Of a stretch of 24,201 nt of DNA, positions 14,926 to 21,700 are shown in pieces; position 1 is the stretch's first letter; every line of letters begins with the position of its first letter. The stretch comes from a virus: the IMG/VR virus record IMGVR_UViG_3300042565_001014, positions 1 to 24,201 of that record; one strand, given 5' to 3'. The translations under genes were made by a program, and so were the position numbers. The notes beneath the pieces are model-generated. The model saw only the letters and a program-made list of their open reading frames with translations. It had not been told where the DNA came from and ran no database searches.

Positions 14926-15159
14926 CTACTGAATGCGTTCGATGAACAGATGCCCTGGGCCATTTCCCTCCTCGTCCTGACTGACAGCCACCTCAAGGAT
15001 CATGCCATCACCAGTGCGAAGGTGAAGAACTGTCCAGAGCTCATCAGGCCACTCATCGTCTAGAGGAACGACTGTGCACTTGACGACTGTCGCGCCCATC
15101 AGAACGCCAACGTGATCGTTCATGGCCTGCGTGTATTGGTCTTGCTGGGTCAATGTCAT
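14926..15159 (-). CDS. Small unknown protein of the accessory cassette
   Basis: The product has 77 residues from ATG 15159, with AAGGAG eight bases upstream and only 14 bases after the preceding stop. A short helical start (MTLTQQDQYTQAMNDHVGVL) is followed by alternating strand-like pieces (ATVVKCTVVPLDDEWPDELW, GMILEVAVSQDEE), suggesting a small acidic beta-rich domain. No motif or family is recognised. It is the third gene of the cassette started by the 15885-15913 promoter. Confidence 0.65.
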   Translation of the reverse strand: MTLTQQDQYTQAMNDHVGVLMGATVVKCTVVPLDDEWPDELWTVLHLRTGDGMILEVAVSQDEEGNGPGHLFIERIQ

Positions 15160-15173
15160 GGTCTTTGCTCCTT

Positions 15174-15572
15174 CTACTGTTGGTGATTGGCTAACTCGCC
15201 AGGGTAAGGCAAGTCGATGTGGTCAGGGGTCATCAGGATCGCAGCGTCGATTCCGAGTGACGGAGCCACCATCTGGATGGCTCCACGCAAGGTCTGTCGC
15301 CGGCTAATCGCCACGTCCAGCCGAGACCCGGCTGACTGGATCTCTCCAAGCGAGTTGCACGAATCGTTGGAGTTGATCCGGTTGATTGCTGCGGTGGCTC
15401 GTTCTGCGACCCATTTAGCGTGGTCCATGATCTCGTTCTCGCAGTAAGCCAAGTCGCTGATCAGTCCGGCAATCGGCCACAGGTCGTCCTGCTTGGTGAT
15501 CGGGCTGTTGAGGATCAGGTCGGTGATGGCTTCTGCTGCCCGTCGGTAGGTCATCTTGGTGGTCGTGTTCAT
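15174..15572 (-). CDS. Unknown helical protein of the accessory cassette
   Basis: The product has 132 residues. ATG 15572 is chosen because AAGGAG lies eight bases upstream in the leader CACGACACAAGGAG, which also precedes the previous gene; the longer frame to 15635 would overlap that gene. The protein is largely helical (MTYRRAAEAITDLILNSPIT, YCENEIMDHAKWVAERATAA, SRLDVAISRRQTLRGAIQMV) with no hydrophobic segment long enough for a membrane. No catalytic motif or family is recognised. Its position in a four-gene unit with an early-type promoter suggests an accessory role unrelated to virion structure. Confidence 0.7.
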   Translation of the reverse strand: MNTTTKMTYRRAAEAITDLILNSPITKQDDLWPIAGLISDLAYCENEIMDHAKWVAERATAAINRINSNDSCNSLGEIQSAGSRLDVAISRRQTLRGAIQMVAPSLGIDAAILMTPDHIDLPYPGELANHQQ

Positions 15573-15613
15573 GTTGACTGCTCCTTGTGTCGTGTCGGTT
15601 GTCTGTGTTGCGC

Positions 15614-15841
15614 TCAAGACTCGCTGCTCAGCCACTCAAGCGCCAACATCTGGCCGGCGCTGAAGTTGACCTGATCCTGATCGCCGTGACGCAGGCCGTC
15701 CTCAGCAACGGTGGCGTAGTAGGTCATCCAATCCTGCGGATCGTCGGCAAAGGCCGAGTCGGTGTTGGCCAGTCCGGCGATGTACCCGTATCCCTCGCAA
15801 AACATCTTGCTCAACCGGTTGGGGATGATGGTGCTGCTCAC
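15614..15841 (-). CDS. First gene of the accessory cassette, small unknown protein
   Basis: The product has 75 residues from GTG 15841, which has AAGGAG eight to nine bases upstream. The longer open frame to 15913 runs through the -10 and -35 boxes of the promoter and is therefore not translated in full. The sequence is acidic and aromatic (FCEGYGYIAGLANTDSAFAD, DWMTYYATVAEDGLRHGDQD, AGQMLALEWLSSES). It resembles the very small acidic proteins that actinophages express early, but no target can be read from the sequence. Confidence 0.65.
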   Translation of the reverse strand: MSSTIIPNRLSKMFCEGYGYIAGLANTDSAFADDPQDWMTYYATVAEDGLRHGDQDQVNFSAGQMLALEWLSSES

Positions 15842-15847
15842 GATCTG

Positions 15848-15928
15848 CTCTCCTTGTGTCGTGTGGCCCTGTGCCATGCAGAGCATCGTAACACACGAGA
15901 AACGTGGCGTCAACTATTAGAGCAGAAA
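15848..15928 (-). repeat. Duplicated promoter-leader block (copy 1; copy 2 at 4565-4640)
   Basis: This is the partner of the block at 4565-4640, in direct orientation and about 11.3 kb away. It covers the region upstream of the -35 box, the promoter, the dyad near +1 and the CACGACA-AAGGAG leader. One short indel between dyad and -10 and scattered substitutions show that the copies are not a recent exact duplication. Confidence 0.85.
15885..15913 (-). promoter_or_regulatory. Sigma-70-type promoter, copy 1 (accessory cassette)
   Basis: TTGACG (15908-15913) and TACGAT (15885-15890) on the minus strand are separated by 17 bases. The block is a near duplicate of the promoter at 4597-4625, with an identical -35 region and an identical CTAATAG upstream of it. 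The -10 here matches consensus less well (4 of 6), so this copy may be weaker. The dyad TGC-CAT-GCA (15872-15880) lies at the predicted start site. Confidence 0.75.
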
Positions 15929-15937
15929 AGTTGCTCG

Positions 15938-15953
15938 GAGGCCCGATCGCCTC
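15938..15953 (-). terminator. Weak hairpin after the tail terminator gene
   Basis: GAGGC and GCCTC pair around a six-base loop right at the TAG stop (15953-15955) on the minus strand, and a TTTT run follows about ten bases later. The stem is short, so it could be a weak terminator separating the head/connector genes from the new promoter, or chance. Confidence 0.3.
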
Positions 15954-16402
15954 TAATCAAGCGCCAACGAAACCTGAAGCCGCCATCCGGCAAGGCCGCC
16001 CTGTGGGCCGAGGGGCACAGCAGGCCGCCACTCCACAGGGCCACAGCGCTCAACGAGCCAGGCAGAAAGCCCAGCTGTCAAACGATCACAATCATCAGCG
16101 ACGATTGACGAGGCGGCAGACAGCTCAGTCGGCTGCGGTGGCTGCGTATCACCGGTCGGCCAACAGCGCCACACGTCAATGTTCACAGCCACGACCCGAT
16201 TCGTGATTCCAGCGTCACGCAACCCGATCTGCCTGACCTCCACCTGGGAGAACCAGACGACGAGCACACCGTCACACTCCTCGATTGGTGGTTGTCCGTG
16301 CGATACATAGCGTCGTTGCGGCAGGCGTCGACCAGTCACCGGCTGAGCAAGTAACGCTTCGCACTCGGCTAGCACCGAGCTGCCAAGATCATACAGATCC
16401 AT
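15953..16402 (-). CDS. Tail terminator-like protein
   Basis: The product has 149 residues; ATG 16402 overlaps the upstream stop as ATGA. The pattern is that of actinophage tail terminator (head-tail completion) proteins: a helical start (LYDLGSSVLAECEALLAQPV), YVSHGQPPIEECDGVLVVWF, a strand with VVAVNIDVWRCWP, a helix TELSAASSIVADDCDRLTAG, and GPQGGLAGWRLQVSLALD at the end. Tail terminators cap the tail tube and bind the head connector. It follows the gp10-like gene, as expected. Unusually, no tail tube gene comes next: an accessory cassette with its own promoter does. Confidence 0.65.
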   Translation of the reverse strand: MDLYDLGSSVLAECEALLAQPVTGRRLPQRRYVSHGQPPIEECDGVLVVWFSQVEVRQIGLRDAGITNRVVAVNIDVWRCWPTGDTQPPQPTELSAASSIVADDCDRLTAGLSAWLVERCGPVEWRPAVPLGPQGGLAGWRLQVSLALD

Positions 16403-16866
16403 CAGTACGTCACCCCTCGGACCGCCAAATCCACCTCAATGGACCAGTTCTCGTTCGTGACTGTCTTATCCCACCAGCCCAGCGACCGGCTGTTCACGTT
16501 GCCAGGGTGATTGACTTCCATGTAGCGATACTCACCAGGACCGTTTGGTCCGTCCTCCCACCAGAACCTGAGAGCGTAGCCTTTGCCTCGTGGCCGAATC
16601 ACGTGCGGTGGCATCAGGTCATTGGAGAACGTGGCCTGCGGAGCGGTATACCCGATGGTCGCAGCGAACGAGTCGAACAACGGGAAGGTGGCCTGCCGAA
16701 AGAAAGTGTCGATCAGCCTATCGCCAGTCCTCGGTCGCCCAAGTGGGTCCGGCTCACCGACTGGTACAACCTCCTGCAAGCGTTTCTCCATGCCGACTAG
16801 AGCGTCATCAAACAGTCTCCTGCCGTAGTCTCGAAGCCTTTCAGTGACCTCGGAAACGTCAGCCAT
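16402..16866 (-). CDS. Head-tail connector protein, HK97 gp10-like
   Basis: The product has 154 residues. ATG 16866 is preferred because AGAAGG lies seven bases upstream and it overlaps the adaptor gene by only 8 bases; the frame is open further back to 16908. A helical start (VTERLRDYGRRLFDDALVGM) leads to the signature region VIRPRGKGYALRFWW and YRYMEVNHPGNVNSRSLGWW, in which the HPG motif and preceding strands are typical of HK97 gp10-like connector or tail completion proteins. These join the head adaptor to the tail. Neighbours on both sides (adaptor and tail terminator) agree. Confidence 0.65.
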   Translation of the reverse strand: MADVSEVTERLRDYGRRLFDDALVGMEKRLQEVVPVGEPDPLGRPRTGDRLIDTFFRQATFPLFDSFAATIGYTAPQATFSNDLMPPHVIRPRGKGYALRFWWEDGPNGPGEYRYMEVNHPGNVNSRSLGWWDKTVTNENWSIEVDLAVRGVTY

Positions 16867-17665
16867 AATGAACCCTTCTAGGCACGTCAGGAGACGCGAT
16901 GCGGGCACGCCGACGGCGACGAGATGGGTTCACCGCCTTCACCCAGGTATCTACCATCGGCAACCCAACCATCCCATCAGCGATGAGATCAAGCGGGTCA
17001 AACAGCACCTGAGAAACACCCTGTCTGGTGATGCTCGTCGTCCGAGCCGGCAACTTGCACTCCATCCCGCACATGCCTCGAGCCAGCTCACACGCATAAT
17101 ACGCAGCGACTGTGACACCCTCAGGCGGTGGCTCAACTCCATAGTCGAACGTCACAGACCACGTGTCAGGCTCACCAGTCGCACGCCACCAGTCCTGACG
17201 GCAAGGCCAATAGGCACCATCCTGCCGGACCAGCCATCGGGCCTCCTCCACTCTGTAAGCAGACGGGTCTAACGGTGTGCCAGCGAACTCAACCTGAGTG
17301 ACCGAAACGATCGGGTAGAAGCCGAGTGTGATGGCCCGCCGACTGGCATGATCGTCAGGATCGTCCCACTCATACCATCCCCAAGACTCATGCCAACCGG
17401 TAGGGACCGAAGTAAAGACACGGTCCACAGTGACTCGCGGGTCGGGTGGAGGCGGGTCAGTTCGTGGCCTTGCAGCCGGACGGACAGTCTGCTCAGCAAT
17501 CCCAGGATACTTGCGTCCCGAGAGCTCATACAGGACAGCAGACGCCAGCTGCCCTGCTGCGTCAGCAATCTCAGGTGAGATGGCGTCGACTGCTACACAC
17601 GCAGAGCAGAGCGAATCGTCACCAATAATGTCGTCAGCGGTGACCCACGGAGCCAAGAGGCTCAC
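16859..17665 (-). CDS. Head-to-tail adaptor protein
   Basis: The product has 268 residues from GTG 17665, 12 bases after the upstream stop, without a strong binding site. It has the layout of actinophage head-to-tail adaptors (HK97 gp6/SPP1 gp15-like): a helical start with ISPEIADAAGQLASAVLYEL, a Pro-rich loop, ITLGFYPIVSVTQVEFAGTP, WPCRQDWWRATGEPDTWSVT, VTVAAYYACELARGMCGMEC, and the end TRQGVSQVLFDPLDLIADGM with VDTWVKAVNPSRRRRRARIA. The adaptor ring binds under the portal and prepares it for the tail. This is one of the more certain structural calls in the head block. Confidence 0.8.
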   Translation of the reverse strand: MSLLAPWVTADDIIGDDSLCSACVAVDAISPEIADAAGQLASAVLYELSGRKYPGIAEQTVRPAARPRTDPPPPDPRVTVDRVFTSVPTGWHESWGWYEWDDPDDHASRRAITLGFYPIVSVTQVEFAGTPLDPSAYRVEEARWLVRQDGAYWPCRQDWWRATGEPDTWSVTFDYGVEPPPEGVTVAAYYACELARGMCGMECKLPARTTSITRQGVSQVLFDPLDLIADGMVGLPMVDTWVKAVNPSRRRRRARIASPDVPRRVHYG

Positions 17666-17677
17666 GGCACGATCCGA

Positions 17678-18367
17678 TCAGGAGCCGACTTCGATGTAAC
17701 CGCACTGCGCGGCTGGCATCTCGTCGTCAAGGAACCAACCCATGCTCGTAGTGATACCACCAGCGGACTGCACAGCAGCCGGGAAGTCAAAGTACGGGCC
17801 AGACGCTGGCATATCGTCGTTCTCCTGAGCGTACCCGGTGACTGGGATGCGGAGGATGTCGTTCTGCAGCGTCATGTTGCCGATCTGGAAACGCACGAAC
17901 GGGAAGAACCAGCGCCAGTACAGCACGTCTGACGCAGAACCGCCGATGAGCGAAGCGTTCGCCTGCTGGTTGCTGTTCCAGGCTTTGGTCCACATCTCGA
18001 GCGCCACACCGTAGGGGCACGGGTCAGTCGAAGAGGCGAGCGCCCCACCGATAGTGACGTCCTCGCCGGCGTCGTAGAACGTGTCGCTGTTGGTCAGAAG
18101 GCCAACCAGTTCAGAGTCCAACTGGCTGAACTCAATATCCACGTTGACACGCTTCGGCTTGTCGCAGTCCTTGTACTGCTGGGCGATATCGCCGCAACCG
18201 TTCTTGAGTTCGAAGTCGTCACCGGAGGACAGCTCCACAGACAGGTCAGCCTGAATGATGGCGTCACTCACGTAGCCGTTGCCAGCGCCATAATCAGGGA
18301 CGCCACCAGCGGTGAGTTTCGCCACACGGATGCGGCAAACCTGCAATGAACCAAGACAAACAGTCAT
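17678..18367 (-). CDS. Probable major tail (tube) protein
   Basis: The product has 229 residues from ATG 18367, with GAGG seven bases upstream. Features are a Cys-containing start (MTVCLGSLQVCRIRVAKLTA), then ADLSVELSSGDDFELKNGCG, DCDKPKRVNVDIEFSQLDSE followed by LVGLLTNSDTFYDAGED, and a strand-rich C-terminal half (YWRWFFPFVRFQIGNMTLQN, then LRIPVTGYAQEN). The beta-rich fold with a polar start and the loop after the first strands suits tail tube subunits, which stack as hexamers around the tape measure. It is the only good tube candidate in the window. The location, between capsid and adaptor genes, is not the usual one, so another virion role (for example decoration) remains possible. Confidence 0.5.
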   Translation of the reverse strand: MTVCLGSLQVCRIRVAKLTAGGVPDYGAGNGYVSDAIIQADLSVELSSGDDFELKNGCGDIAQQYKDCDKPKRVNVDIEFSQLDSELVGLLTNSDTFYDAGEDVTIGGALASSTDPCPYGVALEMWTKAWNSNQQANASLIGGSASDVLYWRWFFPFVRFQIGNMTLQNDILRIPVTGYAQENDDMPASGPYFDFPAAVQSAGGITTSMGWFLDDEMPAAQCGYIEVGS

Positions 18368-18376
18368 CTGACTACC

Positions 18377-19252
18377 TCAACTTCCTAGAGGACATTCTAC
18401 AGCACAAAGGTCAATCTCGATAGCGACGTGAGCGCACACAGACCAGTACGCGGCCACGATCCGCTCAGCACGCCACTCGATCAGGTTCACGTCACGATCC
18501 ATCGCTGCTGCGTAATCGCCAGGGTCGGGTAGGACACGAACCTGCCCGTCACGACGAACCTGAACAAGATCAGTTGCGAAAGCCCAAGCGGTCGTATCTG
18601 TCCGAGCCTCGCCATTCGGGCCAGTTCCAGGGTAACCAGCGTCAGCGACCACGATGTTGTCGTAGGCGTCCAGCAGGATGGCTCCCTCGCGTCGGATAGC
18701 GCCAGCCTCGTACCACGAAGTCACGACATCACGCGTGGCGTGAATCATGCCCCTCGTCGGGATGCGGTCGGCCAGCTCCCGCTGCAACTGGTGCAGACCA
18801 GGAGAGGTCGGCCAAAGGTTGCTGATCACGTCAGCGTTGCCATCACCAAAATACGGATTCGGGTAACCCTCAGCAGCTGCGATTTCGCCGGCCCAAAGCT
18901 CGCGTGCGATCAGCGCAGACTCGGCTGCGAGGAACACGCGCGTCGCCCGATCAACAAAGTCCCGGCTCCTAAAAGTCGCTGAGGAGCACGAGTCGCCATA
19001 GAAAGCGACGAACGGCTCAACCTCAATGACCCGATGCTCAGAGTCGAAAGCCTTGCTGACGTTCTCAGGGTCAGTTGAGGCATCAGCGCAAAGAACCGTG
19101 TTGCCACCGTTGTAGCCGCAACCGTACGGCTCAAAAGTAAGGCCAGCCGTCCACCGCGTGCCATCAACGACCTCCTCCGCAGAGGAGAGCAGTGAGACAC
19201 GCGGTGGCTGAACGAGCGGTGGGTCAACTGGCGTGTAAGACAGGTCAGGCAT
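18377..19252 (-). CDS. Conserved actinophage virion protein, unknown role
   Basis: The product has 291 residues from ATG 19252, following the capsid stop by 30 bases. It has a Pro-rich start (MPDLSYTPVDPPLVQPPRVS), Cys-containing segments (GCGYNGG, CAD, YGDSCSS), a helical part RDFVDRATRVFLAAESALIA, and RGMIHATRDVVTSW followed by VVADAGYPGTGPNG. From memory, this last arrangement (GxIHAxR, then VVAxAGYxGTGPxG) is shared by proteins encoded just after the capsid gene in many actinophages; their role is not known to me. A minor capsid, decoration or connector role is likely from position. No enzyme motif is visible. Confidence 0.65.
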   Translation of the reverse strand: MPDLSYTPVDPPLVQPPRVSLLSSAEEVVDGTRWTAGLTFEPYGCGYNGGNTVLCADASTDPENVSKAFDSEHRVIEVEPFVAFYGDSCSSATFRSRDFVDRATRVFLAAESALIARELWAGEIAAAEGYPNPYFGDGNADVISNLWPTSPGLHQLQRELADRIPTRGMIHATRDVVTSWYEAGAIRREGAILLDAYDNIVVADAGYPGTGPNGEARTDTTAWAFATDLVQVRRDGQVRVLPDPGDYAAAMDRDVNLIEWRAERIVAAYWSVCAHVAIEIDLCAVECPLGS

Positions 19253-19282
19253 CAGCCCAGCCTTTCTCTGTTGTCAGCCGAC

Positions 19283-21001
19283 TCAGGAGCCGCACGCAAC
19301 GGCATCTTCGATGGCAGCTGCCGAGGTTCCATCGGGGCACACGGTGGAGGTGATCCACAGGGACTCGATGCCTCGGTGAGCGACACCTTCGAAGGTTTCC
19401 ACGAACGTTTCGTAGTCGTTGGTGCTGTTGAGGGTTGCGTCCCGCACGATCCCGAGATCAAGGGTGCCGCCGTCAAGGAACAAGTGATGCCCCTCGTCGT
19501 ACAGGCCCCATTGCACGGTGCCAGGGAAGGCAGTCAGAGCGCCAGCGCCCTGAGCACCGAAAATCTGCGAGGTGCCAGTCGTCGGCGTGTCGTCGTAGAA
19601 CGTCACGTTCACACCGGCCACAGCCAGTCCGCTCCGGAACACAGCCTCACCATCAGACACGAACCGGCTGTCGCTGGCAAGCGAACGGACCAGATCGACG
19701 TCACCAAGCGTGGTGATCCACCGAGGAACCAGCGCACGAAGCACCACGTTCGGCGCACGGTGACGGCTGCGGTACGCAGCAGCAGCACGCTTGATCGCTT
19801 CGATAAGGTCACGAGATGCCCCGAAAGACTGACCGACTGTGACAGCAGTGCTGGCACCCTTGATGCTGTCAAGGAGGACAGTTTCTGCGGCCCGAGCGTG
19901 CGCTGCGAAGGCGAGCTCGTTGAAGTTGGCGACGTTCTCAGGGAAGGCTCGAGCGCCCATGTTGCCGAAGCGAAGCCGCTTCACGATGGCAGAGGTGAGG
20001 TACTCGCTGAAAGTCGGGCAGTCAATGGTCTGCACACCCTTGACCGCACCATCAGGGTCCTCGTCGGTGTCGTTGTCCCACACCGTGATGGCCGCATCAG
20101 CGTCGCTCGCGTTGTAGGTGATATCGATATCAGCGAGGGTCCGAGGCTGGGCCACACGAAGGCCGCCACGAGTTGCCTGGAACGCCGGCAGCGAATCGCG
20201 GACGGGCCGACCAGCCTCAGAGATCTGAGCCAAGCCGTAATCCACATCGGTGGGAGCGCACCAGCCGCCAGAGGCGACAATGCTTTCGGTCCACGACGCC
20301 GGATCCTGCGCGGCAGCAACGACTGCCTCGATCCGACCCTCAACAGTGGAGCCATCCATCTCAGGCAGGACTCGGTCCTCGGGGTAATCCGCCACGATGC
20401 GGGCACCGCGAACCTTGTTGCCGTAGACGCCAGCTGCGCCACTGTTCCACAGGTTTGCCATTTCACGAGCAAGGTCGCCCATGCCGGAGATTTCGCCATG
20501 CTGACCGACGATCCGGTACGAATTCGCAGGAGCCTGAGGACGCGGGTTCGCCTTGACCGGCGCAGCCTTTGCGATGCTGGCAAGAGGCGGAGCAGCAGCA
20601 GCCACAGGAGCCGCAGCCTCCTCAATGATTGCCTCAGCCTCAGCGACGACCTCGGCCACAACATCAGTAGTTGCCTGAGCCTCATCGTCGGCCTCGACTG
20701 GCTCAGCTGCTTCACCGTCAGCCGGCTCAGCAACCTCAGCAGAAAGGCGAGCTTCCAACTCAGCGATGGTCATCGCTGCCTCGGCAGCAGCCTCGAGCCG
20801 CTGGTAGGCCACGACGCCAAGCAGATCAGCGATCTCAACGATGCGAGCGAGCAGCTCCACATCAGTCGGTTCGATGCCTTCGACCTCGCCGGCGCGAATC
20901 TGTTCGAACAGAGTCACCAGTTCGGTGCGGGCAGCGCCGATCTCGTCGTCGGTGAGGGTTCCAGCCTCAAGGGCTTCAGCAATCTCAGTAACACGGTCCA
21001 C
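19283..21001 (-). CDS. Major capsid protein, HK97 fold, with N-terminal scaffold-like part
   Basis: The product has 572 residues from GTG 21001, with GGAGAAG about seven bases upstream. The last 410 residues have the features of actinophage HK97-type capsid proteins: GDLAREMANLWNSG, PTFSEYLTSAIVKRLRFGNM, DLVRSLASDSRFVSDGEAVF and FLDGGTLDLGIVRDATLNST near the end. The first 155 residues are unusual in amount: helical stretches, then an Ala/Glu/Val/Pro-rich segment (about residues 85-145) ending in a basic, Pro-rich linker, KANPRPQAPANSY. This N-terminal part is probably an internal scaffold (delta domain) that the upstream maturation protease removes. The 697 bases upstream hold its probable control region. 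Confidence 0.9.
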   Translation of the reverse strand: MDRVTEIAEALEAGTLTDDEIGAARTELVTLFEQIRAGEVEGIEPTDVELLARIVEIADLLGVVAYQRLEAAAEAAMTIAELEARLSAEVAEPADGEAAEPVEADDEAQATTDVVAEVVAEAEAIIEEAAAPVAAAAPPLASIAKAAPVKANPRPQAPANSYRIVGQHGEISGMGDLAREMANLWNSGAAGVYGNKVRGARIVADYPEDRVLPEMDGSTVEGRIEAVVAAAQDPASWTESIVASGGWCAPTDVDYGLAQISEAGRPVRDSLPAFQATRGGLRVAQPRTLADIDITYNASDADAAITVWDNDTDEDPDGAVKGVQTIDCPTFSEYLTSAIVKRLRFGNMGARAFPENVANFNELAFAAHARAAETVLLDSIKGASTAVTVGQSFGASRDLIEAIKRAAAAYRSRHRAPNVVLRALVPRWITTLGDVDLVRSLASDSRFVSDGEAVFRSGLAVAGVNVTFYDDTPTTGTSQIFGAQGAGALTAFPGTVQWGLYDEGHHLFLDGGTLDLGIVRDATLNSTNDYETFVETFEGVAHRGIESLWITSTVCPDGTSAAAIEDAVACGS

Positions 21002-21234
21002 GGTTCAACTTCTCCAGATTGTGGTTGTCTGATATGACAGATCTCTAGTTGGCGACCGGCGAAGCGGGTCATCAAGATCCCTGGCTATGCGGGGGACCTA
21101 GCAACACTGCGTAAATGGTACATGGCATCACAGCCTGCTGCAAGCATCGTCTGATTGGTGCCCTGAAGGTCGCAGGAACGTGGGACAGGTAGTTGGTGGG
21201 GAGTCGCCTCAAAGGTGGGCCAGCAAACGCTAAA

Positions 21235-21267
21235 CGGTTCTAGGAGGGTTCTAAGACGGTTCTTTAT
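21235..21267 (-). repeat. Three tandem 11-bp repeats (AGAACC motif)
   Basis: On the plus strand the units are CGGTTCTAGGA, GGGTTCTAAGA and CGGTTCTTTAT, one directly after the other; on the minus strand each carries AGAACC. An 11-bp period places each unit on the same face of the helix, as in cooperative protein binding sites. They end three bases before the palindrome array. Confidence 0.65.
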
Positions 21268-21270
21268 TGA

Positions 21271-21359
21271 CCCCTGCAATTTGCGGGGGAGGCTCCCTAG
21301 CAACTTGCGGGGGAGACTGGTGGGCAACTTGCCACCCTCCCTCGCAGTTTGCAGGGGAG
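21271..21359 (-). promoter_or_regulatory. Array of four operator-like palindromes
   Basis: Four 9-bp dyads of the form GCA(A/G)NTTGC have centres at 21280, 21304, 21328 and 21348, giving spacings of 24, 24 and 20 bp. Three are parts of longer palindromes of about 23 bp with CTCCC and GGGAG arms (21269-21291, 21293-21315 and 21337-21359); the one at 21319-21336 has GGTG and CACC arms. A degenerate fifth half-site (CTAGCAACACTGCG) lies near 21098-21111. Likely a multi-site repressor or activator region, or an iteron-like replication or partition site. Confidence 0.6.
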
Positions 21360-21668
21360 GTGGTGCCTATCGCTGGGATCTGCCTGCTGGCAGCTGATGG
21401 GGAAGGTGGCGGCCGCATCGGGAGCACACACCGAGCATCAGCACCTTGTGCGTCACTGGCCAATCGCATCGTGGGCAGGAACCAATCACAACTACAGAAT
21501 CATTAGAAAGCAGGGTCATAGGACCGAACAGCCTACCAGCCTCTGGCTTCTGGCCTCATCAGTGAATCCACAGCAAACGTGGATCAGCAACCTGCTATCG
21601 TGCCAACGACTGGCTAAACCTGTCTCTTTCCAGGCTAAGGGTCTTTCTGCGCCGAGCGTCAAACCTGC

Positions 21669-21700
21669 GACTGTCAAGCAGGCAAGAAAACCTGCCAGTC
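21669..21700 (-). terminator. Hairpin at the end of the phosphoesterase gene
   Basis: GACTG-GCAGG pairs with CCTGC-CAGTC around an 8-base loop, with a four-base bulge (TTGA) on one side, giving ten base pairs. Two bases of the stop codon TGA (21699-21701) are in the stem. No T tract follows. It probably marks the end of the upstream transcript before the long control region. Confidence 0.45.

Larger units (their letters stand above)
21002..21698 (-). other. 697-base region without convincing genes, upstream of the capsid gene
   Basis: This is the only long gap in the window. Small open frames on both strands (up to 122 codons) have no good ribosome-binding site and odd, repetitive composition, so none is called. 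It holds the palindrome array (21271-21359), the 11-bp repeats (21235-21267) and hairpins at 21669-21700 and 21566-21584 (ATCCAC/GTGGAT, 7-base loop). It also has a small TGTC/GACA dyad at 21026-21039 and the capsid gene ribosome site. A minus-strand TTGCAG, 17 bases, TACCAT near 21115-21143 is a weak promoter candidate. Confidence 0.7.

Noticed and set aside
17049-17057. Another GCAACTTGC site inside the adaptor gene
   Set aside because: A single 9-base match in a coding region without the CTCCC/GGGAG arms or neighbouring sites; expected by chance.
19271-21037. 588-codon open frame on the plus strand opposite the capsid gene
   Set aside because: It is the mirror of a long, strongly biased coding frame; it has no ribosome-binding site, no recognisable motif and an improbable composition, while the minus strand encodes a clear capsid protein.
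21235-21359. Possible CRISPR-like array
   Set aside because: Units are too short (9-23 bp), imperfect and palindromic, spacers are only a few bases, and no cas genes are near. A protein-binding array explains it better.
21085-21469. Small minus-strand frames of 80 and 72 codons in the non-coding region
   Set aside because: Their sequence simply translates the DNA repeats (PRKLLGSLPRKLQGS and similar), they overlap in different frames and lack ribosome-binding sites.
21566-21584. ATCCAC/GTGGAT hairpin as a terminator or tRNA arm
   Set aside because: Only six base pairs, no T tract, and no cloverleaf can be drawn around it.
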